A stretch of DNA of 26,608 bases, from NCBI GenBank assembly GCA_026395615.1, contig JAPLYH010000035.1, forward strand, positions 1 to 26,608. Direction: 5' to 3'. A program made the translations under genes and the position numbers. The DNA comes from Candidatus Parcubacteria bacterium. Its GTDB lineage: Bacteria; Patescibacteriota; Minisyncoccia; Minisyncoccales; PEYH01. The notes beneath the pieces were generated by a model. It saw only the letters and a list, made by a program, of their open reading frames with translations. It searched no databases and was not told the DNA's origin. Positions 1 through 6,920 of this stretch are shown here, one piece after another (the first letter of the stretch is position 1; each line of letters opens with the position of its first letter).

Positions 1-142
1 GAATTGCTTTATATTGTATTGAAGTTGGAGTTTTAAATCCCAATTTTAAAACCGCATCAAGAAGTTTTGGAGCTATTCCAAGACCGCCGAAAGTCATTTC
101 CGTTTTATTTAATAAAGGTTTGTTTATTTGTTTCTGTATCAT
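1..142 (-). CDS. DEAD-box RNA helicase, N-terminal fragment
   Basis: The first 47 codons of a gene that runs off the left edge. The start is the ATG at 142. The visible protein contains a DEAD-box Q-motif region: Phe18, then a GIAPKLLDAVLKLGFKTPTSIQ stretch ending in Gln43, which in this family contacts the adenine of ATP. Family knowledge: DEAD-box proteins unwind short RNA duplexes in ribosome assembly, mRNA decay and cold adaptation. Motifs I to VI lie outside the window, so the subfamily (CsdA, RhlE, CshA) cannot be set. There is no SD before the ATG. A seven-T run precedes it, and a stem-loop lies at what should be the 5' end of the mRNA. Confidence 0.85.
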   Translation of the reverse strand, partial: MIQKQINKPLLNKTEMTFGGLGIAPKLLDAVLKLGFKTPTSIQYKAI

Positions 143-152
143 AAAAAAATAT

Positions 153-178
153 GTGACCAGCTTCTATCGCTAGGCCAC
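153..178 (-). promoter_or_regulatory. 5'-terminal stem-loop in the helicase leader
   Basis: On the minus strand GTGGCC-T-AGC pairs with GCTGGTCAC around a 7-nt loop. The stem contains one G-U wobble that pairs only in the minus-strand RNA, plus one bulged T. It is followed by ATATTTTTTT and then the start codon. It sits at or next to the predicted +1, so it would be a 5'-end hairpin or an attenuator-like element. Confidence 0.45.
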
Positions 179-184
179 GTATTT

Positions 185-213
185 ACTATACATTAAAATA
201 ATAAAACCGTCAA
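185..213 (-). promoter_or_regulatory. sigma70-like promoter of the DEAD-box helicase
   Basis: On the minus strand, TTGACG (208-213) and TATAGT (185-190) are separated by exactly 17 bases. The predicted start of transcription is near 178, giving a leader of about 36 nt. Confidence 0.65.
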
Positions 214-242
214 AGAAATATCTTTTCTGTCAACAATTAAAA

Positions 243-273
243 AAGGCGTTCTGTCGGTCATCAACAGAACGCC
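243..273 (-). terminator. rho-independent terminator of the TIM-barrel gene
   Basis: On the minus strand AGGCGTTCTGT and ACAGAACGCCT form a perfect 11-bp stem with a 9-nt loop, followed by a run of T. It lies just after the stop codon of the gene at 280-1068. Confidence 0.85.
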
Positions 274-279
274 TATTGT

Positions 280-1068
280 TCAAGTCCGGTGAATCCTCTG
301 AAGCATCCTGAGCGCCTTGATCATGTAGACATCTGCCTCATTCCAACTGGTAGGCTGCGCAGGATCCCTATTCGGCTTCAGATCGCAAAAGGCTTCGAGA
401 CTCATTGACGGAAACTCCCTCATCAGCGGCTCGATGAACCGATGTGCCCCAGGATTAAGCCCGCTAACAACAGCAAGGTTGAATCCTAGACCCGAACTGG
501 CAACAGCTCGAGTAAAAGGCACGAGTCCTTCTGCATCCACGCCCTCTTCTCGCCCCATGTCCTTATCCAGAAGGATAACGCTGACAAGGCGCTGATACCG
601 CCTCAACCGTTGAACCAGCCCTGCTGGGTCGTTACCGACATCCTTCAGGGCTTGCGCATTCACTTGGAGAATGACCTCAATGCCGGGGTATTCCTGGAGA
701 AACTCCGCAATCATCGCAGGACTCGGCCAGATCATTTCCAATTGAATGGCGTGGAGATGCTCACCTCCGTACAGAGCAGCTGCTGCCAAGCACGACGATT
801 GAATCTGCCTACCGTAATCAACGTAGTGCAGGACATTAAACACCTGCGGGTGATCGAGGAAGATCTCCCCCATCATCTGTCTGTTGGGCCAAATGCCAGC
901 CCACCTAGTCGGAGCGCCAGTTATCACACTGAGGCCCGTCATCACTCCGACCATCAGCCTACAACCAGCTTCGAGGTCAGACTTGGGACAGTGGAACTGG
1001 AACACCTTAAGCATGCGCCTCGCCTCATCAGCTGACCTGAAGTCAGTGATGCCTACGTATTGGTTCAC
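280..1068 (-). CDS. orphan protein with a predicted TIM-barrel (TrpF-like) fold
   Basis: A 262-aa protein with a GTG start at 1068, preceded by a strong SD (GGGAGGTGAG). The sequence alternates short hydrophobic strands and helices in about eight units (VGITDF, LMVGVMTG, VFNVLHYVD, LHAIQLEMIW, IEVILQVN, LVSVILLDKD, FNLAVVSGLNP, MSLEAFCDL). That is the pattern of a (beta-alpha)8 barrel. The SGLNPGA segment near strand 7 resembles the phosphate-binding loop of phosphoribosylanthranilate isomerase. No enzyme activity is assigned, because the Trp-pathway catalytic residues are not clear and no trp genes are nearby. The gene is much richer in GC than its neighbours and has its own promoter and terminator, so it looks like an inserted single-gene unit. 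The fold call is inference; the coding call is firm. Confidence 0.8.
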   Translation of the reverse strand: MNQYVGITDFRSADEARRMLKVFQFHCPKSDLEAGCRLMVGVMTGLSVITGAPTRWAGIWPNRQMMGEIFLDHPQVFNVLHYVDYGRQIQSSCLAAAALYGGEHLHAIQLEMIWPSPAMIAEFLQEYPGIEVILQVNAQALKDVGNDPAGLVQRLRRYQRLVSVILLDKDMGREEGVDAEGLVPFTRAVASSGLGFNLAVVSGLNPGAHRFIEPLMREFPSMSLEAFCDLKPNRDPAQPTSWNEADVYMIKALRMLQRIHRT

Positions 1069-1094
1069 CGAACCTCACCTCCCTTTCTATTGTC

Positions 1095-1122
1095 ATCCTA
1101 TAATTTACAACTCAAAAGTCAA
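1095..1122 (-). promoter_or_regulatory. promoter of the TIM-barrel orphan gene
   Basis: On the minus strand TTGACT (1117-1122) and TAGGAT (1095-1100) are 16 bases apart. The promoter begins directly after the terminator hairpin of the upstream gene. Confidence 0.5.
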
Positions 1123-1125
1123 GCA

Positions 1126-1152
1126 AAAAACACTTCCTTGAAAAGTGTTTTT
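1126..1152 (-). terminator. bidirectional terminator after the UMPH-1-like gene
   Basis: AAAAACACTT and AAGTGTTTTT form a 10-bp stem with a 7-nt loop and T-runs on both strands. It follows the stop of the gene at 1174-2016. Confidence 0.8.
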
Positions 1153-1173
1153 AGCAACTCCAAGCGACAAAAT

Positions 1174-2016
1174 TTATGAGATAATCTCCTTTAAAAATTT
1201 ATTTACGCAGGACATTGTTCCGTCATTCAAAATAACAACATCATAACTTTCTTTAAAATATTCTTTACTCTCTTCTTCGTTCTCATTTAAAAATCCTATT
1301 TTCAAAAGATTATTATATTCAAATCCTGTTATCATACCAATATCACCCAAACTATTGCCCAATAACAAAACATTATTTCTGTTCTTGATTTTCTCAAATA
1401 CCGGAAAATCTTTAATAAAAGTTTCGTTCTTATTCATTCCATGAATTATCGGCTTCTTAAAATCAATAGCAAAACCATTCTTATCCCAAATCAAATCATT
1501 TGAGATTATATAAACATTTTCATAAAATATACCTTGTTTTTTTAAAAAAATCCTTACTGGATCTCCTCCAACTCCGCAAGATGTAAATATAATTATTGGG
1601 ATATTGTGATTGAAACAATTATCAAAAAATTCCTTAGTTCCCTCCCTTAAAACTAAATTATCAGAATTAGCTATATCTTCTATATCTTTTTTATTTAATT
1701 TAGATTCTATAAGCAGTTTAAAGTGAGTCGTCCACCATTCTTCCATAAATCTTTTCTTTTCTTCTGTTGGTATTTTAGGATCAATTTCTATGGGATGATA
1801 CTTGGCATATAAAATCTTTGCCTTGATTGGATAATCGGAAGTTAAATAACCCTCATCCCTTAATATTGAGATAATTGATGGGATATGCCTACCGTTTATA
1901 AAAGATTTAGTAATGGTTTGGTCAAAATCAGCCAAAACATGAAGTTTCTCGACACCGCCTCTCTTAAAATTATTGATTATGTTTTGAACATTCTCTGATA
2001 ATATAATATCTTCCAT
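1174..2016 (-). CDS. HAD-superfamily phosphatase, pyrimidine 5'-nucleotidase (UMPH-1/NT5C3) type
   Basis: 280 aa. HAD motif I is DFDQTIT with nucleophile Asp30 and general acid Asp32. Motif II is the FTSCG segment near residue 144, and motif IV is GNSLGDIGM near residue 220. The cap region carries the EEWW segment typical of the UMPH-1 family. Enzymes of this family remove the 5' phosphate from UMP, CMP or related nucleotides in the cytosol; the exact substrate here is inference. The gene is AT-rich and has no SD. It lies 44 bases after the DUF5652 gene and could be the last gene of a transcript starting at the FecR-domain gene. A strong terminator follows. Confidence 0.75.
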   Translation of the reverse strand: MEDIILSENVQNIINNFKRGGVEKLHVLADFDQTITKSFINGRHIPSIISILRDEGYLTSDYPIKAKILYAKYHPIEIDPKIPTEEKKRFMEEWWTTHFKLLIESKLNKKDIEDIANSDNLVLREGTKEFFDNCFNHNIPIIIFTSCGVGGDPVRIFLKKQGIFYENVYIISNDLIWDKNGFAIDFKKPIIHGMNKNETFIKDFPVFEKIKNRNNVLLLGNSLGDIGMITGFEYNNLLKIGFLNENEEESKEYFKESYDVVILNDGTMSCVNKFLKEIIS

Positions 2017-2060
2017 AAATTTATCTTAAGAAAAATGGTATCAAATCTATTTTTACTAAT

Positions 2061-2267
2061 CTAAACTTTATTTTCTTTTTTCTTACTAAAAAAGAAGATA
2101 TAGACAATCTCCAAAATAGCCAAAGTGTTAATAACGAGTAAAACTATAAACCACCCCTTATGATTGTTTCTACTTGCTCGCCAAAGCGCCACTCCCTTCC
2201 ATGGTAATGTCCATAAAATAATTAAAAAGAGAAGCCATTGATTTTGTATAAGATATTGCTCTGTCAT
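2061..2267 (-). CDS. small membrane protein, DUF5652 family
   Basis: 68 aa with two hydrophobic helices (about residues 11-30 and 40-60). They are separated by the SLPWKGVALWRA-like signature (here TLPWKGVALWRASR), followed by KGWF and a lysine-rich tail. This pattern is that of DUF5652, a family I associate with Patescibacteria. The function is unknown; it is probably in the inner membrane with the charged tail in the cytoplasm. No SD: the start is preceded by an AT-only run. It is co-directional with the FecR gene 22 bases upstream and the nucleotidase downstream. Confidence 0.75.
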   Translation of the reverse strand: MTEQYLIQNQWLLFLIILWTLPWKGVALWRASRNNHKGWFIVLLVINTLAILEIVYIFFFSKKKENKV

Positions 2268-2289
2268 TTTATTTATTATTTATTATTTA

Positions 2290-3273
2290 TTACTTATTAT
2301 TTTTTTTCATTATCGATGCGTCTGTAAGAGCTAATTTCTTTTTATCAGATATTCTTCTTTTAATTTGGACCGGGATAACAATTAAAATAATAATCCCAGT
2401 GATTATAAGGGCATAAATAAAACTAGTTTGTTCAATAGTTTTTTTCTCCCACCAACGGTCAATTTTAGTAGAATCAAATGACTTTGGGTCATCCGGTAGG
2501 CCGCCGTGTTTAATATAAGTGAACTGACCGCCTGCGACTTCAACCGTTTTTTTACCATTCAAATCAGCCACGCCCAACAATCCTTCTAAAACCGTGACAT
2601 TAGTGCCGGACTTATCCGTTTCCACTAAAAACTCCGTTCCTCTAACTGCCAGAACTGCATCTCGAGTAATAATCTTGCGACAAGTTTGTCTAACTAAATT
2701 CTGTCCAACAATACATTTGCCATCATTAAATGGATGCCATAAATACCTATATCTGCCAAAAACACTTTGTACTTCATGATCCGAAACCGGAGTAAAGGTG
2801 GCATTAGCATCAAGTTGTATTAGTGAACCATCTGGCATTTCTATCTCTATCCGCTCGTTGTCACCCGCTTGAATCTGTTTGCCTGTAGGCAAAGTATCAT
2901 ACTGAAGTTCTTTAATTTGGAAAGTTGGGGGCGCTACAATTTTGGTAGAATCACTTTCTCGTGGCACTTTACCTGTTTTTGCAATGGACACACAACTTGT
3001 TTCTGGCTCTAAATGTCCAAAATATTGGCCCGAAGTTTCCATACAAAAATTAGTACCGGAATAATAGGCGTGTATATTCCCAAATCCTGTGTTATTATCA
3101 CCAACCCTTAATGTGCAGTTGTTCTCCGTATCTGTAACAATATCAATAATATTAGGAAAATTTGATAAATAATATTGGCAGGCAGCACTTGGCGAAGTAA
3201 TCTGAGCGCTAACTTGACTGGCAAACAAAGAAAACACAAAAATTATTATTCCTATAGCGCTAAATTTTTCCAT
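2290..3273 (-). CDS. exported FecR-domain protein with C-terminal membrane anchor
   Basis: 327 aa. A signal peptide occupies residues 1-23 (cleavage likely after VSA). A Cys-containing N-terminal region follows (about 24-110). A FecR-like beta domain covers about 130-250, with the recognisable LPTGKQIQAGDNERIEI, MPDGSLIQLDANATFT and AVRGTEFLVE segments. One TM helix lies near 284-305, then a basic cytoplasmic tail. FecR domains outside iron signalling occur in surface proteins of unknown role. No TonB receptor or ECF sigma factor is nearby, so an iron-signalling role is not supported. The six or so Cys residues of the exported part may form disulfides. A 35-nt leader shared with the gene at 4406-4618 lies just upstream. 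Confidence 0.75.
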   Translation of the reverse strand: MEKFSAIGIIIFVFSLFASQVSAQITSPSAACQYYLSNFPNIIDIVTDTENNCTLRVGDNNTGFGNIHAYYSGTNFCMETSGQYFGHLEPETSCVSIAKTGKVPRESDSTKIVAPPTFQIKELQYDTLPTGKQIQAGDNERIEIEMPDGSLIQLDANATFTPVSDHEVQSVFGRYRYLWHPFNDGKCIVGQNLVRQTCRKIITRDAVLAVRGTEFLVETDKSGTNVTVLEGLLGVADLNGKKTVEVAGGQFTYIKHGGLPDDPKSFDSTKIDRWWEKKTIEQTSFIYALIITGIIILIVIPVQIKRRISDKKKLALTDASIMKKNNK

Positions 3274-3284
3274 AATGTTTTCAT

Positions 3285-3319
3285 TTTAAAATTAATCCCT
3301 GACCTTTCCTATATCTATT
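3285..3319 (-). repeat. 35-nt leader repeat, copy 1
   Basis: This 35-nt stretch matches 4628-4662 at 32 of 35 positions, and all three differences are transitions. It ends 12 bases before the start codon of the FecR-domain gene. The minus-strand sense contains a GGGATTAATTTTAAA-type 3' end. Confidence 0.75.
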
Positions 3320-3344
3320 TTACCAAAAAACCAATATATAAAAA

Positions 3345-3377
3345 AGAAAGAGCGGCCTCGCTGTTGCCAGTAAGTCC
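3345..3377 (-). terminator. weak terminator-like end of the two-gene orphan cassette
   Basis: On the minus strand a short GC stem (AGCG-aggc-CGCT) is followed by CTTTCTTTTTT. The T-run is good but the stem is only 4 bp, so the call is weak. Nine bases (TACTGGCAA) are repeated just before it. Confidence 0.35.
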
Positions 3378-3400
3378 GCCCCGCATTCTCCTTGCCAGTA

Positions 3401-3862
3401 CTACCTTCGAGGACCCACTCTGGATCCGAGGCTATGCCGACATGGTCCCATGTGACACCCCTTGCAGGAAACCTGACGAAACTCTTCGTAGACAGGCCCT
3501 TCGCCAGAGTAGATCTGGAAGATCTCCTCGTTTGAAGAAGCTCCTGATCTCTCGAGCGCCTCTTGGAGTCGCTCGAGCAGGGCTCGCTGGATCAACTCGT
3601 CCAATAGACACTCCCGAGGGAAGAAAAGCTTCAACGAAGACTCTCGGACGACACTGTTGATGAAGTCCGAGAAGGTCACATCTTCTCTTCCGCCCTGGAA
3701 AGCTCGGAAGCGTTCCCAAAGCTCCACGCCCCTTTCTGGAACCAGATCCAGGAAGAAGGCCATGATAGGATCTCCGAGGGTTCGTTGCGCTGACCGCATC
3801 ACCACCAGAACTCCCAGATTCCCCTGCGATACGGCGTCAACATCAACAATCGGTTGCGACAT
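3401..3862 (-). CDS. orphan protein, second gene of GC-rich cassette
   Basis: 153 aa. The ATG at 3862 is preceded by a strong SD (GGGAGGAGGG). I do not recognise the family. It appears soluble and mostly helical in the middle (about 70-120), with a C-terminal Cys/His cluster (CKGCHMGPCRH, about residues 133-143) that could bind a metal, followed by a basic end. Its GC-rich codon use differs sharply from the host genes on both sides. It lies 23 bases downstream of the gene at 3886-4215 and is probably co-transcribed with it. The other-frame ORF at 3432-3719 overlaps it but lacks an SD, so it was not called. Confidence 0.7.
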   Translation of the reverse strand: MSQPIVDVDAVSQGNLGVLVVMRSAQRTLGDPIMAFFLDLVPERGVELWERFRAFQGGREDVTFSDFINSVVRESSLKLFFPRECLLDELIQRALLERLQEALERSGASSNEEIFQIYSGEGPVYEEFRQVSCKGCHMGPCRHSLGSRVGPRR

Positions 3863-3885
3863 ACAACCCTCCTCCCGATGGGTTG

Positions 3886-4215
3886 TTAGACGACAACAAC
3901 CATCTGTTCCTTGACTCCCTGAAGAATCTCGCGGACCGTTGTCTCATCAGAGACTAGTGCCCTGACATACTTAGGGAGAATATTGAAGAGCAGTGCCATC
4001 CCCTCAAGAGAACCCAGGGACTTTCCACTCCCGTAGGTCTTCTCAAGGCATGTTCTCGCAGCAACCAGCAGAGCGAGAGCGAACCCTTGGGGTTCGAATT
4101 CCTGCTCTGCTAACTCTTCAATCTCAGCGGAAAGATAACGCTCTCCGCACTGGGTACCCCGCAGGACTTGCTGAAACAACGTCCTGATGGTCTCTCGTCC
4201 TGGTAGAGTTAGCAT
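3886..4215 (-). CDS. orphan protein, first gene of GC-rich cassette
   Basis: 109 aa from the ATG at 4215. The in-frame GTG at 4221 is only one base from the SD (AAGGAG), while the ATG is at the normal 7-base spacing, so the ATG was chosen. The family is not recognised. The protein is acidic and predicted helical, with a hydrophobic middle (GFALALLVAART, about residues 44-55) and a valine run at the C-terminus. It has no signal peptide or clear motif. It is led by a near-consensus promoter and followed by a second GC-rich gene, so the pair forms one unit set into AT-rich DNA. Confidence 0.65.
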   Translation of the reverse strand: MLTLPGRETIRTLFQQVLRGTQCGERYLSAEIEELAEQEFEPQGFALALLVAARTCLEKTYGSGKSLGSLEGMALLFNILPKYVRALVSDETTVREILQGVKEQMVVVV

Positions 4216-4251
4216 GCCCACGCTCCTTGTATTTGCTAGTCAATTATTTTA

Positions 4252-4280
4252 ATAATACCACAGAATATAGTGTTAGTCAA
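4252..4280 (-). promoter_or_regulatory. near-consensus promoter of the two-gene orphan cassette
   Basis: On the minus strand TTGACT (4275-4280) and TATTAT (4252-4257) are separated by exactly 17 bases. Confidence 0.7.
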
Positions 4281-4340
4281 TAGACAAAATAATTTAATAA
4301 TTTTTGCGAAAAAAATTCTAACGTACTATCATAGAAATTC

Positions 4341-4364
4341 AAAAACCCTCGGAAATAGAGGGTT
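4341..4364 (-). terminator. terminator after the two-TM protein gene
   Basis: AACCCTC (4344-4350) pairs with GAGGGTT (4358-4364) around a 7-nt loop, followed by T residues on the minus strand. It lies 42 bases after the stop of the gene at 4406-4618. Confidence 0.7.
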
Positions 4365-4405
4365 AAAAATGATTTTTGATGTTAGTTTAATTTTTTCTAT
4401 TTTAT

Positions 4406-4618
4406 TTAATGCAGTAGAATATAGATTAATAAAAGAATAAATACTATTCCCCAATATGTTGTCCAAAAAATATTATATCTTTTTTCTTTTCCTATAAGAA
4501 AAGTCGGCCAATAATATTTTAATTTCCTTGCTCTTTCTAATCCTAGAATAAGTCTTAAAAAATGTAGAGATAAATCATAAAAAACCATCACTACTAAAAT
4601 ATATAAAATAAAATCCAA
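4406..4618 (-). CDS. small two-helix membrane protein
   Basis: 70 aa with hydrophobic helices at about residues 3-27 and 50-69. They are separated by a basic loop (ERARKLKYYW...GKEKRYN), which should face the cytoplasm. The family is not recognised. AT-rich host-like composition, no SD, and its own terminator support a real gene. The 35-nt leader repeat ends 10 bases before the start codon, the same arrangement as for the FecR gene. That suggests shared regulation or a duplicated upstream segment. Confidence 0.55.
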   Translation of the reverse strand: MDFILYILVVMVFYDLSLHFLRLILGLERARKLKYYWPTFLIGKEKRYNIFWTTYWGIVFILLLIYILLH

Positions 4619-4627
4619 ATTTTTTGC

Positions 4628-4662
4628 TTTAAAATTAATCCCCGGCCTTTCCCATATCTATT
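4628..4662 (-). repeat. 35-nt leader repeat, copy 2
   Basis: The partner of 3285-3319 (32 of 35 identical). On the minus strand a TATAAT lies at 4671-4676, so this copy would begin close to the predicted +1 and form most of the 5' leader of the gene at 4406-4618. Confidence 0.75.
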
Positions 4663-4689
4663 CAAATAAATTATATCTGACACTATGAT

Positions 4690-4956
4690 TTAATCTTCAA
4701 GTTGTATGATATAAAGTCCGTGTTTTTCTATTTCCTCTTTCTGCCCGAAATCATCTAAAGAAAATTTCTTCATATATCCTACTTTCTTTTCTATATTTCT
4801 ACCCGTATATTCTTTTGTTTCAGGATTCCATTCTTCAAGTATTATTGTGTCTCCTTCTTGAATATCAAAATCAGCAACTCTTAATTCGTATTTTTTTATA
4901 CCTTGAGATATTAACTCAAAATCCTCAGGCCAAGTTTTCTTTTTTATTACCGCCAT
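4690..4956 (-). CDS. ASCH/DUF3850 (PUA-like) domain protein
   Basis: 88 aa, essentially one domain. The arrangement (KTWPEDFELISQGIKKYELR, then GDTIILEEWNPETKEYTGR, then a final KHGLYIIQL strand) is that of the DUF3850 branch of ASCH domains. These are PUA-like beta-barrels thought to bind RNA or modified nucleotides. The exact role is unknown. It lies just downstream of the defence operon in the same direction, separated by 170 bases that hold hairpins, so it may be transcribed separately. It is AT-rich and has no SD. Confidence 0.75.
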   Translation of the reverse strand: MAVIKKKTWPEDFELISQGIKKYELRVADFDIQEGDTIILEEWNPETKEYTGRNIEKKVGYMKKFSLDDFGQKEEIEKHGLYIIQLED

Positions 4957-4997
4957 ATTTTTATTAATTTTCTTAATTATTATTCTACTTTATCACA

Positions 4998-5050
4998 AAA
5001 TCACCTATTGGGCGATTTGAGTTTACTCAGGACTGCGAGAGAACCTCGCA
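4998..5050. other. cluster of three adjacent hairpins
   Basis: Three consecutive inverted repeats. AAATCACC/GGCGATTT (4998-5018) has 8 bp with one G-T on the minus strand and is followed by TTTG there, so it may terminate the defence operon. TGAGT-TT-ACTCA covers 5018-5029. TGCGAG-agaac-CTCGCA covers 5034-5050. The rest, up to 5126, shows no ORF; TATGAAC(A/T)G occurs twice, 18 bases apart. Confidence 0.45.
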
Positions 5051-5126
5051 CCATTCTTATGAACAGCTGGAAATCCTATGAACTGACACAACCTTGGGAT
5101 ATAATGCTGGGCATGTCGCTAAACTA

Positions 5127-5993
5127 TTAGCCCTCCCCCTCTTTAATCTTCGGCAATTCCAATGGTGTTATAATAATTTCTTCTTCAAGTCTTATTGCAT
5201 GAGAGTTTATCGAATATGGTAATTGAATATGTACTTGCTTAAATTTAGAGTACATATTGACAATCTCTTTTGCTTTATCATAGCTTAGTATCCATGAATA
5301 TTTTGTTTTTATTAAAGCATCACATAAAGATTTATGGTCATCTTCGTCAAAAAATTGCCGATAAAGTTTGTCAGCCTTTTTATAAAAGGGCGGGTCTAAA
5401 TACAAAATAATCTCGTTCTTTTTATATCTTTTGTTAGAATAAGCTAATGTATTCTTCCAATCACAATTTAAAACTGTAATCCTATTTTTGAATTTTGATA
5501 GTGTTTTAATCTTTTTAATTAAACTCTCTCTATTAAAACGACAATCGATTTTATAGGGAGATTTTTGCTTCATACCACCAATAGGGCCAACTTCTTTGCG
5601 TAGAATTCCAGAAAAACTGGTTCTATTTAAAAACAGGCATGCTTCAGCCACTACTTCTTTACTATAGTTTTCTGGTAATTTAGAAATTTCTTTATACTTA
5701 ATAAAATTATCTACATTGATATCTACTTTTTTTATAAATCTAATAAGTCTTTCGGGATTATGAAAAAGAACAAACCAAAAACTATAAACAAGCTTGTCTC
5801 GATCTGAAACCACAGCTTTTTTAATTAAATTATTGGCAAGGAAAAATAAAGTCACACTACCACCGCCCAAAAAGGGCTCAACTATTATTCCGGGTTTGAG
5901 ATTATTTTTTTCTATTATTTTATTAAGATAAACCGTCAATCTCTTCTTCGATCCAGGATATCTCAATGGACTCAAATCATTATTTAAATTCAT
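5127..5993 (-). CDS. D12-class (Dam-like) DNA adenine N6-methyltransferase
   Basis: 288 aa, a normal length for the class. The N-terminus has LRYPGSKKRL, the D12-class start. Motif I, which binds S-adenosylmethionine, is EPFLGGGS (39-46). The catalytic motif IV is DPPFY (200-204), and an FLNRTSFSG segment lies near 121-129. Together these identify an alpha-group adenine methylase like Dam, M.DpnIIA or M.MboI. The GATC target is inference from the family and from the DpnA-like enzyme in the same operon. Its ATG overlaps the previous stop by 4 bases (ATGA), so translation is probably coupled. It is the last gene of the operon. Confidence 0.88.
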   Translation of the reverse strand: MNLNNDLSPLRYPGSKKRLTVYLNKIIEKNNLKPGIIVEPFLGGGSVTLFFLANNLIKKAVVSDRDKLVYSFWFVLFHNPERLIRFIKKVDINVDNFIKYKEISKLPENYSKEVVAEACLFLNRTSFSGILRKEVGPIGGMKQKSPYKIDCRFNRESLIKKIKTLSKFKNRITVLNCDWKNTLAYSNKRYKKNEIILYLDPPFYKKADKLYRQFFDEDDHKSLCDALIKTKYSWILSYDKAKEIVNMYSKFKQVHIQLPYSINSHAIRLEEEIIITPLELPKIKEGEG

Positions 5994-6916
5994 AACGCCT
6001 TTTTATATTTTTTGAGCTTTTTAATAATGCCCGGAATTTTGCTTTTAAATTTTCCTCCATCCCATTCTTTGGCCCAGAATGCTATCCGGCTTCGATCGAA
6101 AAGAATACCTACATCTGGATAATAAAAGGCTTGCCAATCGAACTCATCTACTTCATGCGGGATAAAAAAAGAAAAAATAACTCCCGGCATATCCCAAAAA
6201 GAATAATATTGCCGAAGATCATTTATATCTCGCCTTTTTTGTTTAAAGTTGTTTCCAGTCGCGCATTGTCCAAGCAAAAAGAGCTTACTCGTTCTTCCAT
6301 CGGGAAATTGTCGCCAAGCTATAACATCGAGACCGGCATCTTTTCTTCGACTTGAAGTTGGGTTGCTTTTTACATTCCCCTCGTTAATAAGGCTCTTCAA
6401 AATTTCAAGGGCTTTTTTAAAGGATTGTGCTTCTTTTTTCCATTCCATCCGTGGTGCACCAAACTGTAAAGATTGGGCATTAACTTCTTTACATGATAAA
6501 AAATTACACGCAACTATTGTTGAAATTTTTTCAAACAAATTTGATATATCTTTAGAACTCCAAACTTTCAATTCTTTTGTGCCCTTATCAAGTCCTATAT
6601 AAGAAATAAATAAGCAAAAAAGATAAGTAAATTGATTTTTAAAAGACCTAGTATTTTTTATCTTCAAAAGCTTGCCGTTAAAAGAAAAAGGATAGGCATC
6701 GTCAATTTTCCTCATTCTTGATAATAGTTCGCTCGATACGTCCGTACAAAGAGATTCTATTTTATCATCTTTATCAGAATACTCAATCTTAAGAAGCGAA
6801 GTTAGATCTTCTGTGCTTGAAGAATGATCTGCATCTAGTAATGCGTTAATTTCTAACCAATCTGCTAATTTTATCTTATTCAGACGATCCTTGGGTAAAT
6901 CAATAACAACTACCAT
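5990..6916 (-). CDS. candidate PD-(D/E)XK-like nuclease with a Q-type active site
   Basis: 308 aa. I cannot name the family securely. The N-terminal 150 residues look helical, with a QFGAPR segment at 151-156. The C-terminal half contains GLDVIAW (Asp197), a turn, and LLGQCATGNNFKQK (Gln217, Lys225/227). That arrangement resembles PD-(D/E)XK folds in which Q replaces the usual acidic residue and the lysine has moved. A strand-rich end (IFSFFIPHEV, DVGILFDRSRIAFW) follows. It sits 4 bases after the ParB-like gene and overlaps the Dam-like methylase, so the three look like one module. The nuclease call is inference; the coding call is firm. Confidence 0.75.
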   Translation of the reverse strand: MVVVIDLPKDRLNKIKLADWLEINALLDADHSSSTEDLTSLLKIEYSDKDDKIESLCTDVSSELLSRMRKIDDAYPFSFNGKLLKIKNTRSFKNQFTYLFCLFISYIGLDKGTKELKVWSSKDISNLFEKISTIVACNFLSCKEVNAQSLQFGAPRMEWKKEAQSFKKALEILKSLINEGNVKSNPTSSRRKDAGLDVIAWRQFPDGRTSKLFLLGQCATGNNFKQKRRDINDLRQYYSFWDMPGVIFSFFIPHEVDEFDWQAFYYPDVGILFDRSRIAFWAKEWDGGKFKSKIPGIIKKLKKYKKAL

Positions 6917-6920
6917 AATT

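Noticed and set aside
610..1035. Plus-strand ORF of 141 codons opposite the TIM-barrel gene
   Set aside because: No SD, sits entirely in the shadow of a gene with strong start and terminator; its translation is low in recognisable structure.
2290..3273. FecR iron-signalling regulator
   Set aside because: No ECF sigma factor or TonB receptor nearby; topology (N-terminal signal, C-terminal anchor) differs from FecR.
3175..3660. Plus-strand ORF of 161 codons across the FecR gene start and the orphan cassette
   Set aside because: It crosses two composition zones and two minus-strand genes, and has no SD or motif.
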